NCBI GenBank assembly: GCA_019057475.1
Contig: DXJO01000046.1
Span: 1 to 64,000 of the forward strand
Source of the DNA: Candidatus Thorarchaeota archaeon
GTDB taxonomy: Archaea; Asgardarchaeota; Thorarchaeia; Thorarchaeales; Thorarchaeaceae
Reading direction: 5' to 3'
DNA length: 64,000 nt
Shown: positions 27,599 through 36,980 of the stretch, piece by piece
How positions within the stretch are numbered: position 1 is the first letter of the stretch
Layout: each line of letters begins with the position of its first letter
Translations under genes and position numbers: made by a program
Notes under the pieces: model-generated
Database searches by the model: none
What the model was told of the DNA's origin: nothing
What the model saw: the letters and a program-made list of their open reading frames with translations, nothing else

Positions 27599-28252
27599 AT
27601 GTACTCCTTTGGTAGCCTGAAAATTAAAGGTCACGCGGATGAACCAGTTCCCAACACGCTCTACAGACAGAAAATTGAAACTGAACAGACGGCGATTGTC
27701 TTTCCGGGTTTTGGGTACACATGTCAAATGCCATTGCTCTTCTACTCAATAGAGGTGCTTCTGCAAAAGGGATTGAATGTGCTGACAGTGGAGTACAACT
27801 ACTCAAGGAATGTCCAGTTTCGTGCACTATCGAAAGAAGAACAGACTGGGTGGCTGCATGCCGACGTGGAAGCGTCATATCGTGCCGCTCAGAATCAGGG
27901 ATACTCAAATATCGTCACTCTTATCGGGAAGTCCCTGGGGACCAGAGCTATTGCGCATCTACTGAGAGAGCACTCAGAGTTGGAGAATGCGAAGATTGTC
28001 TGGCTTACTCCACTCATCAAAGACCAGGACTTACGCGAGCAAATCGCAAGCCATAAGGCGGGGAATCTTATCGCCATAGGCACGGCAGACCCACATTGCG
28101 ATGTGGACATCTTGTCTTCGTTGCAGGATAATCCAAGGATAAGTGTGGTTCTCATTGAAGATGGAGATCATGGGCTTCAGGTTCAAGATGACCTGAATCG
28201 ATCTCTTGAGGCATTGAGCAAGGTTATAGCATCCGTGAATCAGTTTCTCTAA
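27599..28252 (+). CDS. Alpha/beta hydrolase family protein
   Basis: AIVFPGFGYTCQMP, IGKSLGTRAIAHLL nucleophile elbow, DGDHGLQ catalytic His region. Confidence 0.7.
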   Translation: MYSFGSLKIKGHADEPVPNTLYRQKIETEQTAIVFPGFGYTCQMPLLFYSIEVLLQKGLNVLTVEYNYSRNVQFRALSKEEQTGWLHADVEASYRAAQNQGYSNIVTLIGKSLGTRAIAHLLREHSELENAKIVWLTPLIKDQDLREQIASHKAGNLIAIGTADPHCDVDILSSLQDNPRISVVLIEDGDHGLQVQDDLNRSLEALSKVIASVNQFL

Positions 28253-28555
28253 GAGCCTGGTCTAGCACCGACTGTGTGTGGACCCAAAGCATAATTCGGT
28301 AAGTGTCGAAGAAGGAGCCCTTGGTTTCACACCAGTTATATAGCGGCACCTTCAGCGTGTATTCGTCCTTGTAAGCTACCAAGAATTAGGATTTCTATTC
28401 ATGACAGACACGCGTCATATGAGTAGAGTGAGAATTCAGTATTGTTTTTCTTTCACTGGCTTTTCGCCATCTACGCGTGTGGCCTTCGCTCATGAATGAA
28501 TCCTTCTTGGAGGCACCTAGGATGCAAAAACGCAAGAAATGGAGTGTAAGCGAAT

Positions 28556-28885
28556 ATGGCAGATCTTAAAGAAATTAGCAAGATTCTAGTTATGCTTGGT
28601 GGTATCCTCGGAGTACTCTTCGGAATCATGAAAGCCCTGTTGATCACCGGTTGGGGATGGGTTAGCTTCCCGCTCCTCGCCCTAGGAGGCGTTGTCGAGG
28701 GAATAATCCTTATCGTCGTTTCACTGATTGTACTTGCCACGAGCGGAGTTGTAAAGATCCCAGCTCTGAAGTTCGATAACAACTGGATTATCCTGTTGAT
28801 TCTAGGCATCGTGATGTGGATCTTCGGCGGCGACTTGGGTTCAATTCTAGTCATAGTCGGCGCAATACTACTTGTAGTCAAATAG
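28556..28885 (+). CDS. Small polytopic membrane protein
   Basis: 109 aa, about four hydrophobic segments. Confidence 0.55.
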   Translation: MADLKEISKILVMLGGILGVLFGIMKALLITGWGWVSFPLLALGGVVEGIILIVVSLIVLATSGVVKIPALKFDNNWIILLILGIVMWIFGGDLGSILVIVGAILLVVK

Positions 28886-28893
28886 GTAGGTTG

Positions 28894-28940
28894 CTCATGC
28901 CCCGCGTCCTAAATGGGGCATGGGCTACCTTTCTTTTTCT
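28894..28940 (+). terminator. Hairpin plus T-rich tract
   Basis: CATGCCCC-(gcgtcctaaat)-GGGGCATG followed by TTTCTTTTTCTT after the 28556-28885 CDS. Confidence 0.45.
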
Positions 28941-28986
28941 TGGTTTAACTACATAATAACCAGATGATTTTCTATTGCCGCGTGCG

Positions 28987-30348
28987 CTATGCGCTCTGAG
29001 AGATCGCCTTATCGAGCCGGTCAATTACGTCATCTATCTCCTCGTTCGTGATGACATAGCTTGGAGTCAATCGTAGTGTGTTCAGTCCCGAACCAAGCAT
29101 CCACAATTTCTGCTTCTGAACCGCATTCTTGACAACACGGTTTCTAATCTTAGGAGCCTTCTCTTTGGACTTCTTATCTTTCACGAATTCCACGCCAACC
29201 ATCAGCCCCAATCCGCGGACATCTCCAACGACTTCGTATTTGTCCTTGAGTTCCTCTAGGCGTTTCAACAGATAGGCACCCTTCTCGGCGTTATTCTTGA
29301 GAAAATCTCCGTCCTCCAAATGTTTGAGGATCCATAGTGATAGAAGTGCCATTTTAGGCTCTGCTGAAAACGTTTCAGAATGACGGGTCGGACCTGAAAA
29401 CATCGGAGCAGGACCAATCGATGCGCCCATCGGATAACCCGCACCCAGGGCCTTGCCCATCGACATGTAATCAGGAACAACATCATGGTTCTCAATCGCG
29501 AACATCTTCCCAGTTCGACCCATCCCCGCTTGAACCTCGTCCGATATGAAGAACCCACCAACATCTCTTGTGACCTCATACATCCCCTTCACTGCTTTGG
29601 CGGGAGGAACTATGAGACCTCCTTCGCCGCATAGGGGTTCCATGACAGTGGCTGCGATGTCATTGCCCTCCAATTGTAGTGCGTACCGAAGAGCTTCAAC
29701 GCATTCTACATTACAGTCCTCAACATTCTGACCATATGGACAGCGGTAGCAGTAAGGATAGAAAACTCGAATGACATCGACACCTTGCGGATAGCCTGAT
29801 TTGTGCTTGGAGTTGGAGGCGGTGAGCGCCATTGCGTAACCAGTCCGTCCATGGAAAGCAGGTCTAAAGCCCACGAACCTCTGCTTGCCTGAGAGATCCA
29901 TTGCAGACTTCATGCAACCTTCGACTGCACGTCCGCCAGAGGTCGTGAAGACAACTTGTCTCTTCTGATTGCTTGGCGCCATCTTGCCGAGCTTCTCAGC
30001 AAGCAGAGTCTGCGGTATGCCGTCAAAGTCAGCGCCTGGAAACTCGCGCACCACATCATTGATGCTGGCTTCGAAATCAAGGAGTGGTTTGTATCTCAGT
30101 CCGAAAGCCCGAACAGCTACACCTCCGGTGACATCAAGATATTCCGTGCCTTCGATATCGTAGATTGTTGTTCCATGACCACAAGTATGGTCAAGACATC
30201 CGTAGACTTCGCGATCCTGTGTGGTGAGGGCTAAGCTCTCAGCACCACGCTTCTTCCAGTAATCGTTGGTCATTGTCTCCTGTGATATATCGTCGAACCC
30301 TAAGTCCTTGATAATCTGAATATGCTTCTCGTCCATTGCCACAACCAT
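28987..30348 (-). CDS. Class III PLP-dependent aminotransferase (acetylornithine/4-aminobutyrate type)
   Basis: GGFFISDEVQAGMGRTGKMFAIENHDVVPDYMSMGKALGAGYPMGA with PLP lysine. Confidence 0.85.
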   Translation of the reverse strand: MVVAMDEKHIQIIKDLGFDDISQETMTNDYWKKRGAESLALTTQDREVYGCLDHTCGHGTTIYDIEGTEYLDVTGGVAVRAFGLRYKPLLDFEASINDVVREFPGADFDGIPQTLLAEKLGKMAPSNQKRQVVFTTSGGRAVEGCMKSAMDLSGKQRFVGFRPAFHGRTGYAMALTASNSKHKSGYPQGVDVIRVFYPYCYRCPYGQNVEDCNVECVEALRYALQLEGNDIAATVMEPLCGEGGLIVPPAKAVKGMYEVTRDVGGFFISDEVQAGMGRTGKMFAIENHDVVPDYMSMGKALGAGYPMGASIGPAPMFSGPTRHSETFSAEPKMALLSLWILKHLEDGDFLKNNAEKGAYLLKRLEELKDKYEVVGDVRGLGLMVGVEFVKDKKSKEKAPKIRNRVVKNAVQKQKLWMLGSGLNTLRLTPSYVITNEEIDDVIDRLDKAISQSA

Positions 30349-30422
30349 CCTTGGAGGGACGAGCCAAACCTAGCAACACCGCATTATCTAATTTGTGATG
30401 AGGGCTAGGGAGCTTTCTAGCG

Positions 30423-30791
30423 CTACTTGCTGAACAACATCAGAAGCCCTGCAAGAAGAATCATGAATCCTGCAAGAGTACCTATATTCGTCAACCACCC
30501 AATGACGTCGAACGTGAGATTGCCAACGATTATGATGATTGATAAGAACCCGAAAAGAGCAAGAAGGGCTCCGGATTTTCCCACCTTCCACGACACAAAG
30601 CCACTAGCATCAAATGATAGAACAACCATCAAGATTAGAGCAATTCCTTGGATAAGAACCACAAGTCCGTTGATGTCACCACCTGAAAAGGTGTTGAGTC
30701 CGCCAATGATCATTTGTATTGCGAAATACGCAAGAACTATGCCGCCAAGAACTGTGTATCCCTGTGCGGCACCATCAGCCTTACAGCCCAT
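30423..30791 (-). CDS. Small polytopic membrane protein
   Basis: 122 aa with about four hydrophobic segments; layout similar to 28556-28885. Confidence 0.5.
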   Translation of the reverse strand: MGCKADGAAQGYTVLGGIVLAYFAIQMIIGGLNTFSGGDINGLVVLIQGIALILMVVLSFDASGFVSWKVGKSGALLALFGFLSIIIIVGNLTFDVIGWLTNIGTLAGFMILLAGLLMLFSK

Positions 30792-30952
30792 CTATATTAT
30801 GTTTCCTTGGGGACCAAGCCCCTTTCAGAAATCGCTATGCTATCGGTACATAAACCGTTTGGATGAGTGCGGGACGTATTCCTCCCTGTAATACATAGGA
30901 TTGTATTCTTGATGTTCCACGCTCATATGACGTCAATATTGATTCGTAAGAG

Positions 30953-31825
30953 GTGGCCACTACGAGATATCCCACATACGAGGGAAACAAAAGCACTGAA
31001 AAACCCGTTCGACTTGACAAGACTGAGGGTCATGTAGTCATAGAAGGGAGAGCCTATCCAGCCCGAGAGATTATAGAAGCACTCGCTCAGAGCGGATACA
31101 CAGAGCTTCGATCGGTTGGTGATGCTTTGGTGCTAGGTCGCCACCGGATCACGCCCATCTTCAAATCTGCAAAGGATAGAGCTATGGCATCCCTCTGTCA
31201 TGGGAGCTTGGCTTTCTGCTGCCCGCTGTCAAAACGATGTGCTGAGAGAGATAGAGCTTTGGAAGTCCTAGGTCTCACCATAGAAGAATATGAGAACCTG
31301 AAAGGCGATGCTCATTACAGATTCATAGACGCTGCCAGAGGCCTCTCATCGGCGGATGAGGCGCGACCCTACGATGTTCGAGGTATCACTGCAAACAGAC
31401 CGGCAGTCGACAGAGGATACGGGTCGGATGACTATCGAAGAGAATTCGACAGGCGTGATAGCGCACTCCATCGAAGAGATGTCGAGTCTGCTTCAAGACG
31501 GGACTACGGGTCCTATCGGAGCTCTAGTCATTCTGATCCCTACTCAGATTTGACCACAGCAATTCCATACTCTGAAAGCCATCGTAAGGACAAGCTGATG
31601 GATGAAATGCGTTCTAGTTCCTGTGACGTTTCAATCCAATCCTCATGCGGCAGCAGAACAGATGAGGCGGTAGAAGGTCTGGGTGCGTTATTCATGCAGG
31701 GTGAACTAAGCCCATTCAATGATGATACCAGAGATGACAGTTCGTCACCTAGCTTCTGTTTCTCTTGTGGTCGAACGATAAGAATGGGAATCAAGGTTTG
31801 TCCCTATTGTGGAGCGACTCAGTGA
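30953..31825 (+). CDS. Cys-cluster N-terminal domain, Arg/Tyr/Ser-rich low-complexity middle, C-terminal zinc ribbon
   Basis: CHGSLAFCCPLSKRC; RRDYGSYRSSSHSDPYSD; FCFSCGRTIRMGIKVCPYCGATQ; GTG start. Confidence 0.6.
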   Translation: MATTRYPTYEGNKSTEKPVRLDKTEGHVVIEGRAYPAREIIEALAQSGYTELRSVGDALVLGRHRITPIFKSAKDRAMASLCHGSLAFCCPLSKRCAERDRALEVLGLTIEEYENLKGDAHYRFIDAARGLSSADEARPYDVRGITANRPAVDRGYGSDDYRREFDRRDSALHRRDVESASRRDYGSYRSSSHSDPYSDLTTAIPYSESHRKDKLMDEMRSSSCDVSIQSSCGSRTDEAVEGLGALFMQGELSPFNDDTRDDSSSPSFCFSCGRTIRMGIKVCPYCGATQ

Positions 31826-31837
31826 CAGAAATGAAGC

Positions 31838-32875
31838 CTAGTAGTTACCAATGGCGCTCTCACGCCGCACAGGGTAATCCTTTGGATACCCGAAGCTTGT
31901 GACAAACCGGTCTATGCCAACATCTTTGCCGAGTGCTTTCAACTCACGGAGTTGCTCTATGGAACTCACACCCCAGCGGAAGAGAGAAACGATACCTCCG
32001 CGTCGGGAGAACTCCTTCACGAAGTACATGCTTTCGACTAAGTCATTGTAATCGGCTGTTCCAGGCGCTGGAAGCACGGGGGACCACGGAAACAGGTTAA
32101 TCATAAGACCGCCTGTTATCTCTCGTATCTTGGTATAGTCATAACCATAAGTCTTCTTGGCACCCTCTGTAAGTCCGCTCTCCGGATCAACCAGAACCTC
32201 AACAGAGATCTTTAGGGGTTTGAAACGGTTTCCCTCATCCCCAATGAGGCTATCTGCTCCGCTCTGCAAGACGCGAAGTCCTTGGAGAACCTTTTCAGTT
32301 CGCCATTCATGCCACTTATCATGGTAGTCTGGATTCTCTGTGAGATATCCATGAGTGAGTCGTGCAGGCTCTTGGTCCACAAGAGGTGCGAATTCCTTCC
32401 GACACCTGTCACAGAAACAGAACTCGTCTCTGATGAAACCTACACCAAAGAGGAGGATTTCGTCTATTGGATAAGCCCCGAGCTCCTTTACAATTTCCGC
32501 ACCATACTCCCAGAACTCTTCACGATTCGGACATATCTGATGTGGCATTGACTGGCCGCTGGCAGTCATGGTCTGGTACTTCGGGTCACGTGCAAACCAC
32601 GCATCGGTGTAAAAGTCCATGCTCACAGCAGTGTGTATTTCCAGAGCTTCGGAAAGGGCGACCCATTCATCGAAGAACTCCGCGTACCCCTCATCAACTG
32701 GCGCCGTCTTGCTGGGAAATACCACATGTCCGTTGGGCTCTTTGCCGACAATGCCAACCTCCCTCATATATGAGGCGTAAGTCGACATGAAGTCTCTTGC
32801 TGAAACATCTATGTCTTCAGCTCTGAATAGTATCAGCGCTTTTTGCATGAGGAATTCTCTGATGTTTTGTTTCAT
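31838..32875 (-). CDS. Glycoside-hydrolase-like TIM-barrel protein
   Basis: 345 aa; ICPNREEFWEYGAEIVKEL...DEILLFGVGFIRDEFCFCDRCRKEF resembles GH-like TIM-barrel proteins. Confidence 0.45.
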   Translation of the reverse strand: MKQNIREFLMQKALILFRAEDIDVSARDFMSTYASYMREVGIVGKEPNGHVVFPSKTAPVDEGYAEFFDEWVALSEALEIHTAVSMDFYTDAWFARDPKYQTMTASGQSMPHQICPNREEFWEYGAEIVKELGAYPIDEILLFGVGFIRDEFCFCDRCRKEFAPLVDQEPARLTHGYLTENPDYHDKWHEWRTEKVLQGLRVLQSGADSLIGDEGNRFKPLKISVEVLVDPESGLTEGAKKTYGYDYTKIREITGGLMINLFPWSPVLPAPGTADYNDLVESMYFVKEFSRRGGIVSLFRWGVSSIEQLRELKALGKDVGIDRFVTSFGYPKDYPVRRESAIGNY

Positions 32876-33048
32876 GCTAGTGTACCCCGTCGGTGATGCT
32901 CTGGCATTCTATTGTCGGTTCCTCGCTCTAGCGGTGGGCCACGCTCGCTATAAGAATTTCCTAGAGGGACTATCAACGCGTGTGTTATTATATCCTCACT
33001 TCTCGAACGATGTTTCATGTGACTGCAACAGCTTCTGTCGAATTAGCA

Positions 33049-35859
33049 TCAGAAGAACTGATCAAGGGTCGTAAATCCTAGAAGCTCCTCGAAATCAATC
33101 CCCACTGAATCAAGTACCTGGCCGAAGACTGACCTTAGTGTATCAGTGTATTTGTCCGTATCCAGCCAGTAGCTCTTTTCCTTTGCAAGCTCAATCGGCA
33201 ATACGCCTCCATTGCCCTTAGTCTTAATGTACTCAACTATTGTACCAGGTGGGACATCATATCCGGCATTATCAAGCATATGGGCTGCCCGAACATGCTG
33301 AGGTGTGGTCTTCCCATATTGATCGAGTTTCTTGGTCAACTGGACGCGGAATGCCAAATCATCTGGAGTGAAGGGATCGGCTTTGCCCTCCAACCGGTCA
33401 ATGGCTGTGTTTACAATCTCACGAATCTCGTCTTTTGCTGCTTCGAATCCTTCGAGATTGTCCACCTTGCTAAGTACCGTCAGCATCTCCTGAAACGCGT
33501 CCTGGATGAATCGAGGCGTGTTTCTCTTCTTGCCGCTTAAGCCTTTCACTTCAACGTATCCTGTGGAGTAGACGCCAATGTAGTTTTTCTTAAGTTCAGA
33601 AAGAGCGACGTACTTGTAGGTTTTCTCCACTTCCAAATCGATTCCAAGCGCCTCCTGAGACCACTTCACAAGCTCATCTTGCTGTTCCTTGGATGGATTA
33701 TCCAGAAACACGGAGTCTGTGTCCCCATATAGTACTCTTACACCCATGGACTCTGCTTTTTCTTTCGTTTTCATGATTGCATTTCGTCCATAAGCCGTTA
33801 CGCTCTCAGCTGCCGGCATGCAAAACAGCTCAAAGTGTCGAGCTCCGGTGACACCATAGGACGCATTGAGATACACCTTGAGCGCCTTCTCAACGACGCT
33901 ATACCAGGTCCAGGTTCTCTCATCCAATGACTTATCCTTGCTTTTCGCCTTGAACCACATCACTCTAGTATCTCTGAAGAAGCCAATGATTTCACTAATC
34001 ATGCCTGTATGCTTCTTGCAGGTCCAATGACCTGTTTCAGGAACTTTGTTGTCTGTCGCAACCCTGCATTCTTCGTGTGGGCAATCGACTGTTTCATAGC
34101 TGATATTATGCCTCTTCATAATTGTCGGATAAAGACTTGCAAAGTCAAGCACCGTGGCATTGAAGTGAACTCCCGCGATTGGGTCGATTACAATTGCACC
34201 CTTGAACGCCTTGTCCTTTATCATAGCCTTAGTGTGTGCTTCCGCAGATTTGGCAGCCTCTATGTCAGACTGTCGAGGAATCAGAGCCCCCCGAGAACGA
34301 TGTTCTTGCCTGAATAGGGACTGAATCCAAGAGGAAATACCCAGACGCGTCACATCCTCCATCGACAAGCGGGATATGCGCATCAACAAGACAATCAATC
34401 GGAGGAGTAGATTATCATCGAATCTTGTCAGGTCCAATGTTATGTTAGCGTCACGCCAACAGTACTGTGCCAGCTCATAGTAGGGAAGAGATGAGATGTC
34501 AGTGGTGAGTTCGAGTTTTCCTACGCCTAGAAGGCCTTGGGCAATCGTTTCCAGGTTCGACCGATCATAAGCACCTGACATAGCATAGATTCGGATGGAG
34601 GGGTTCTTGAGGAACCTATAGAGATCCACGTGGATTCCGCTACGAAGGAATGCGGTGTCATTCGCGCGATTCATTCTGATAGGGCAGTACGTATCCATAT
34701 CGACCTTCAATCGCTGAGCCCTATGATATAGGTAATTCAGGTCGAATGCATCTCCTACAAAAGTCAGAACAATCGGATAATTATTAATGACTTCGAATGC
34801 CTTCACAAGCATCTCTGCCTCGTCGTCGAAATACACAATCTCAAGACCCTTTGGAAAATCATCCCTCTTCTTGCCTGTGGGATGTCCTTTTCGCTTGAGC
34901 ACGAAACACATGCCGTAACCTTCATTATCGGAGAGACCAATTGCTGTGACCTTGTTGGGGGCTTTCTGCGTGTTTGGCATTCTGTTTTTGACAGGAACAT
35001 AGACCTCGATATCTAGGGCAATCCGCCTAATGTCAGGAACCTCACCAAAGAACATGGGAGCATAGGTTTCGATGATTCTCTCAATACGCTCCGAACCAGG
35101 AATGGTTCTCTTGAACTCTTTCATAGTGTTTTTATCGATCTCCGGGGGGCTGGCTACAAGAGTCCCATTCTCAATCTTGTAGATGAGACCGGAAACGAAT
35201 CTCATATCGTAGGTGTAGGTATGATGATATCGGATGTTGGCCTCCCAGGCATGATTCACTTCCTTGATTCGCAAACTCTCTCTCATCGAATCTGGGCGAC
35301 CACCAATGCTGAGGGGATCATTGGCGATTACCTTGGTCATAGCAACCTGCTTGTCACTGAGCAAATCAGTGAGCTCAACTGCTTCAGTGCGTATGAAACC
35401 AGGATGACGTCGAATTCCATTAATCTTCTCGACTTCCTGTTGCGACAGGTCGGTGTACATATACGGCTTGTGCCCGCTATTATCAGTCCAGAAATGAATC
35501 TTCTTTGTTTCAGGATTGTAGAGGCTAGCAATAGCCTTGTTCGTATTCCTATCGTAGTCAATTGAAAGAAGGAACGAGGGTGGAAGATCCTTTGGCATGT
35601 CGCGGTAGCCAATTTCATGAGTTTGCTTGACCTTGTCCACGGCGGCCGGCTTCTTTTCCTTTTCATCATTAGGTGGAGATGGCTTAACGTTATCTACGCG
35701 TTCAACACTTGCATTGACGGAGGTTTTTCTAGATTGTGATGCTTTCGTCACAATGACATCTGGCGTCACTTCAGCACCGGAATTTTCATGACCACCGAAG
35801 TAATCATCCAAAGTGGACTGATTTCCATCTTCAGGTTTCTCGTCATTCACCAAAGTCAC
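33049..35859 (-). CDS. polB: DNA polymerase family B (archaeal PolB)
   Basis: ATVLDFASLYPTIMKRHNIS, LNASYGVTGARHF, VLYGDTDSVFL motifs; exonuclease RRIALDIEVYVP. Confidence 0.93.
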   Translation of the reverse strand: MTLVNDEKPEDGNQSTLDDYFGGHENSGAEVTPDVIVTKASQSRKTSVNASVERVDNVKPSPPNDEKEKKPAAVDKVKQTHEIGYRDMPKDLPPSFLLSIDYDRNTNKAIASLYNPETKKIHFWTDNSGHKPYMYTDLSQQEVEKINGIRRHPGFIRTEAVELTDLLSDKQVAMTKVIANDPLSIGGRPDSMRESLRIKEVNHAWEANIRYHHTYTYDMRFVSGLIYKIENGTLVASPPEIDKNTMKEFKRTIPGSERIERIIETYAPMFFGEVPDIRRIALDIEVYVPVKNRMPNTQKAPNKVTAIGLSDNEGYGMCFVLKRKGHPTGKKRDDFPKGLEIVYFDDEAEMLVKAFEVINNYPIVLTFVGDAFDLNYLYHRAQRLKVDMDTYCPIRMNRANDTAFLRSGIHVDLYRFLKNPSIRIYAMSGAYDRSNLETIAQGLLGVGKLELTTDISSLPYYELAQYCWRDANITLDLTRFDDNLLLRLIVLLMRISRLSMEDVTRLGISSWIQSLFRQEHRSRGALIPRQSDIEAAKSAEAHTKAMIKDKAFKGAIVIDPIAGVHFNATVLDFASLYPTIMKRHNISYETVDCPHEECRVATDNKVPETGHWTCKKHTGMISEIIGFFRDTRVMWFKAKSKDKSLDERTWTWYSVVEKALKVYLNASYGVTGARHFELFCMPAAESVTAYGRNAIMKTKEKAESMGVRVLYGDTDSVFLDNPSKEQQDELVKWSQEALGIDLEVEKTYKYVALSELKKNYIGVYSTGYVEVKGLSGKKRNTPRFIQDAFQEMLTVLSKVDNLEGFEAAKDEIREIVNTAIDRLEGKADPFTPDDLAFRVQLTKKLDQYGKTTPQHVRAAHMLDNAGYDVPPGTIVEYIKTKGNGGVLPIELAKEKSYWLDTDKYTDTLRSVFGQVLDSVGIDFEELLGFTTLDQFF

Positions 35860-35901
35860 TCACTCCATAGATGAGCTATTGAGTCCTGATAAGCACTTCC
35901 A

Positions 35902-36396
35902 ATGAACCAGAAATACATTCCGAGCAGTTCATATGAGAAGCCAACCTCTTGCAGGTTCATGGTGCGCTCACTCACTACTGAAGCGAAACGAGTTATCTTC
36001 GCGCGCATGGAGCCTGGCGAGGATATTCTAAAGACGATTGAGGCCGTTTCTTCGGAACATGGCGTTCGGACAGGCCAACTGACATTGATAGGAGCAGTAT
36101 CAATGGCCAGCCTGGGATTTTTTGATAGAGAGAGCATGGAATACAAGACATTCACTGTGGACAAAGACCTTGAAGTTGTGTCATGCATGGGAAACATCGC
36201 ATCCACACATGAGGGGGGGCTCATTGTACATGCTCACATGGTTGTTGCTGATCAAGACGGTACGTGCTATGGAGGTCATCTAATGTTGGGGTGCAAAGTT
36301 TCTGTCACAATGGAATTGATCATCACGGAACTGGACCAAGATGTTAGGCGAGCCAGAGATGAAGCGACCGGTCTGAATCTGCTTGATATCAAGTAA
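35902..36396 (+). CDS. PPC/DUF296-domain protein
   Basis: RVIFARMEPGEDILKTIEAVSSEHGVRTGQLTLIGAVSMASLGF, GLIVHAHMVVADQDGTCYGGHLMLG. Confidence 0.8.
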   Translation: MNQKYIPSSSYEKPTSCRFMVRSLTTEAKRVIFARMEPGEDILKTIEAVSSEHGVRTGQLTLIGAVSMASLGFFDRESMEYKTFTVDKDLEVVSCMGNIASTHEGGLIVHAHMVVADQDGTCYGGHLMLGCKVSVTMELIITELDQDVRRARDEATGLNLLDIK

Positions 36397-36409
36397 GACA
36401 TCAGACTGC

Positions 36410-36862
36410 TCATTGCTTCAAACCAAGCAGGTCAGTTTGTGCCCGGATAGTTTTGGCAACGCTGTCAAGCTCATCGCGTGGAGATATCTTCTCACGGTAG
36501 TCGTCTGGAAACATGAAACCGAATTTATCACCTTCGTTCCTAGGTATTACATGTATATGTAGATGGGGAACCTCTTGTCCCGCACCAACCCCATTGGCAA
36601 TCACATTGATTATGCCATCTGGTTCAAATGCTGAGTGCACCTTGCGGGTCAACTCCGCCAGACGCACACCAAGACGCTTAGCGACTTTGGTATCAACGTC
36701 TAGCATGTTCACATAGTGCTGCTTTGGAATCAACAAGCAGTGCCCTTTGCTAATGGGAAATATATCCATGAAGGCCATCGTGAATTTGTCTTCGAAAATG
36801 ACAGATGCGGGTATCTCACCACGAACTATCTTGCAGAAAAGGCAGGATTCATTGTCGCTCAT
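36410..36862 (-). CDS. HIT-family hydrolase
   Basis: MSDNESCLFCKIVRGEIPASVIFED; EVPHLHIHVIPR HxHxH motif; start reassigned to internal Met. Confidence 0.88.
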   Translation of the reverse strand: MSDNESCLFCKIVRGEIPASVIFEDKFTMAFMDIFPISKGHCLLIPKQHYVNMLDVDTKVAKRLGVRLAELTRKVHSAFEPDGIINVIANGVGAGQEVPHLHIHVIPRNEGDKFGFMFPDDYREKISPRDELDSVAKTIRAQTDLLGLKQ

Positions 36863-36980
36863 ATCGGTCACTGACTGTGGGAGTTTGAAATAAATCGTTC
36901 GAAATTCGTGCAAAGACACGCGCACAAGCCTCATTAGCGCACATCTCATAATCACAACTTGGCTTCACAGGTGGTCCCAG

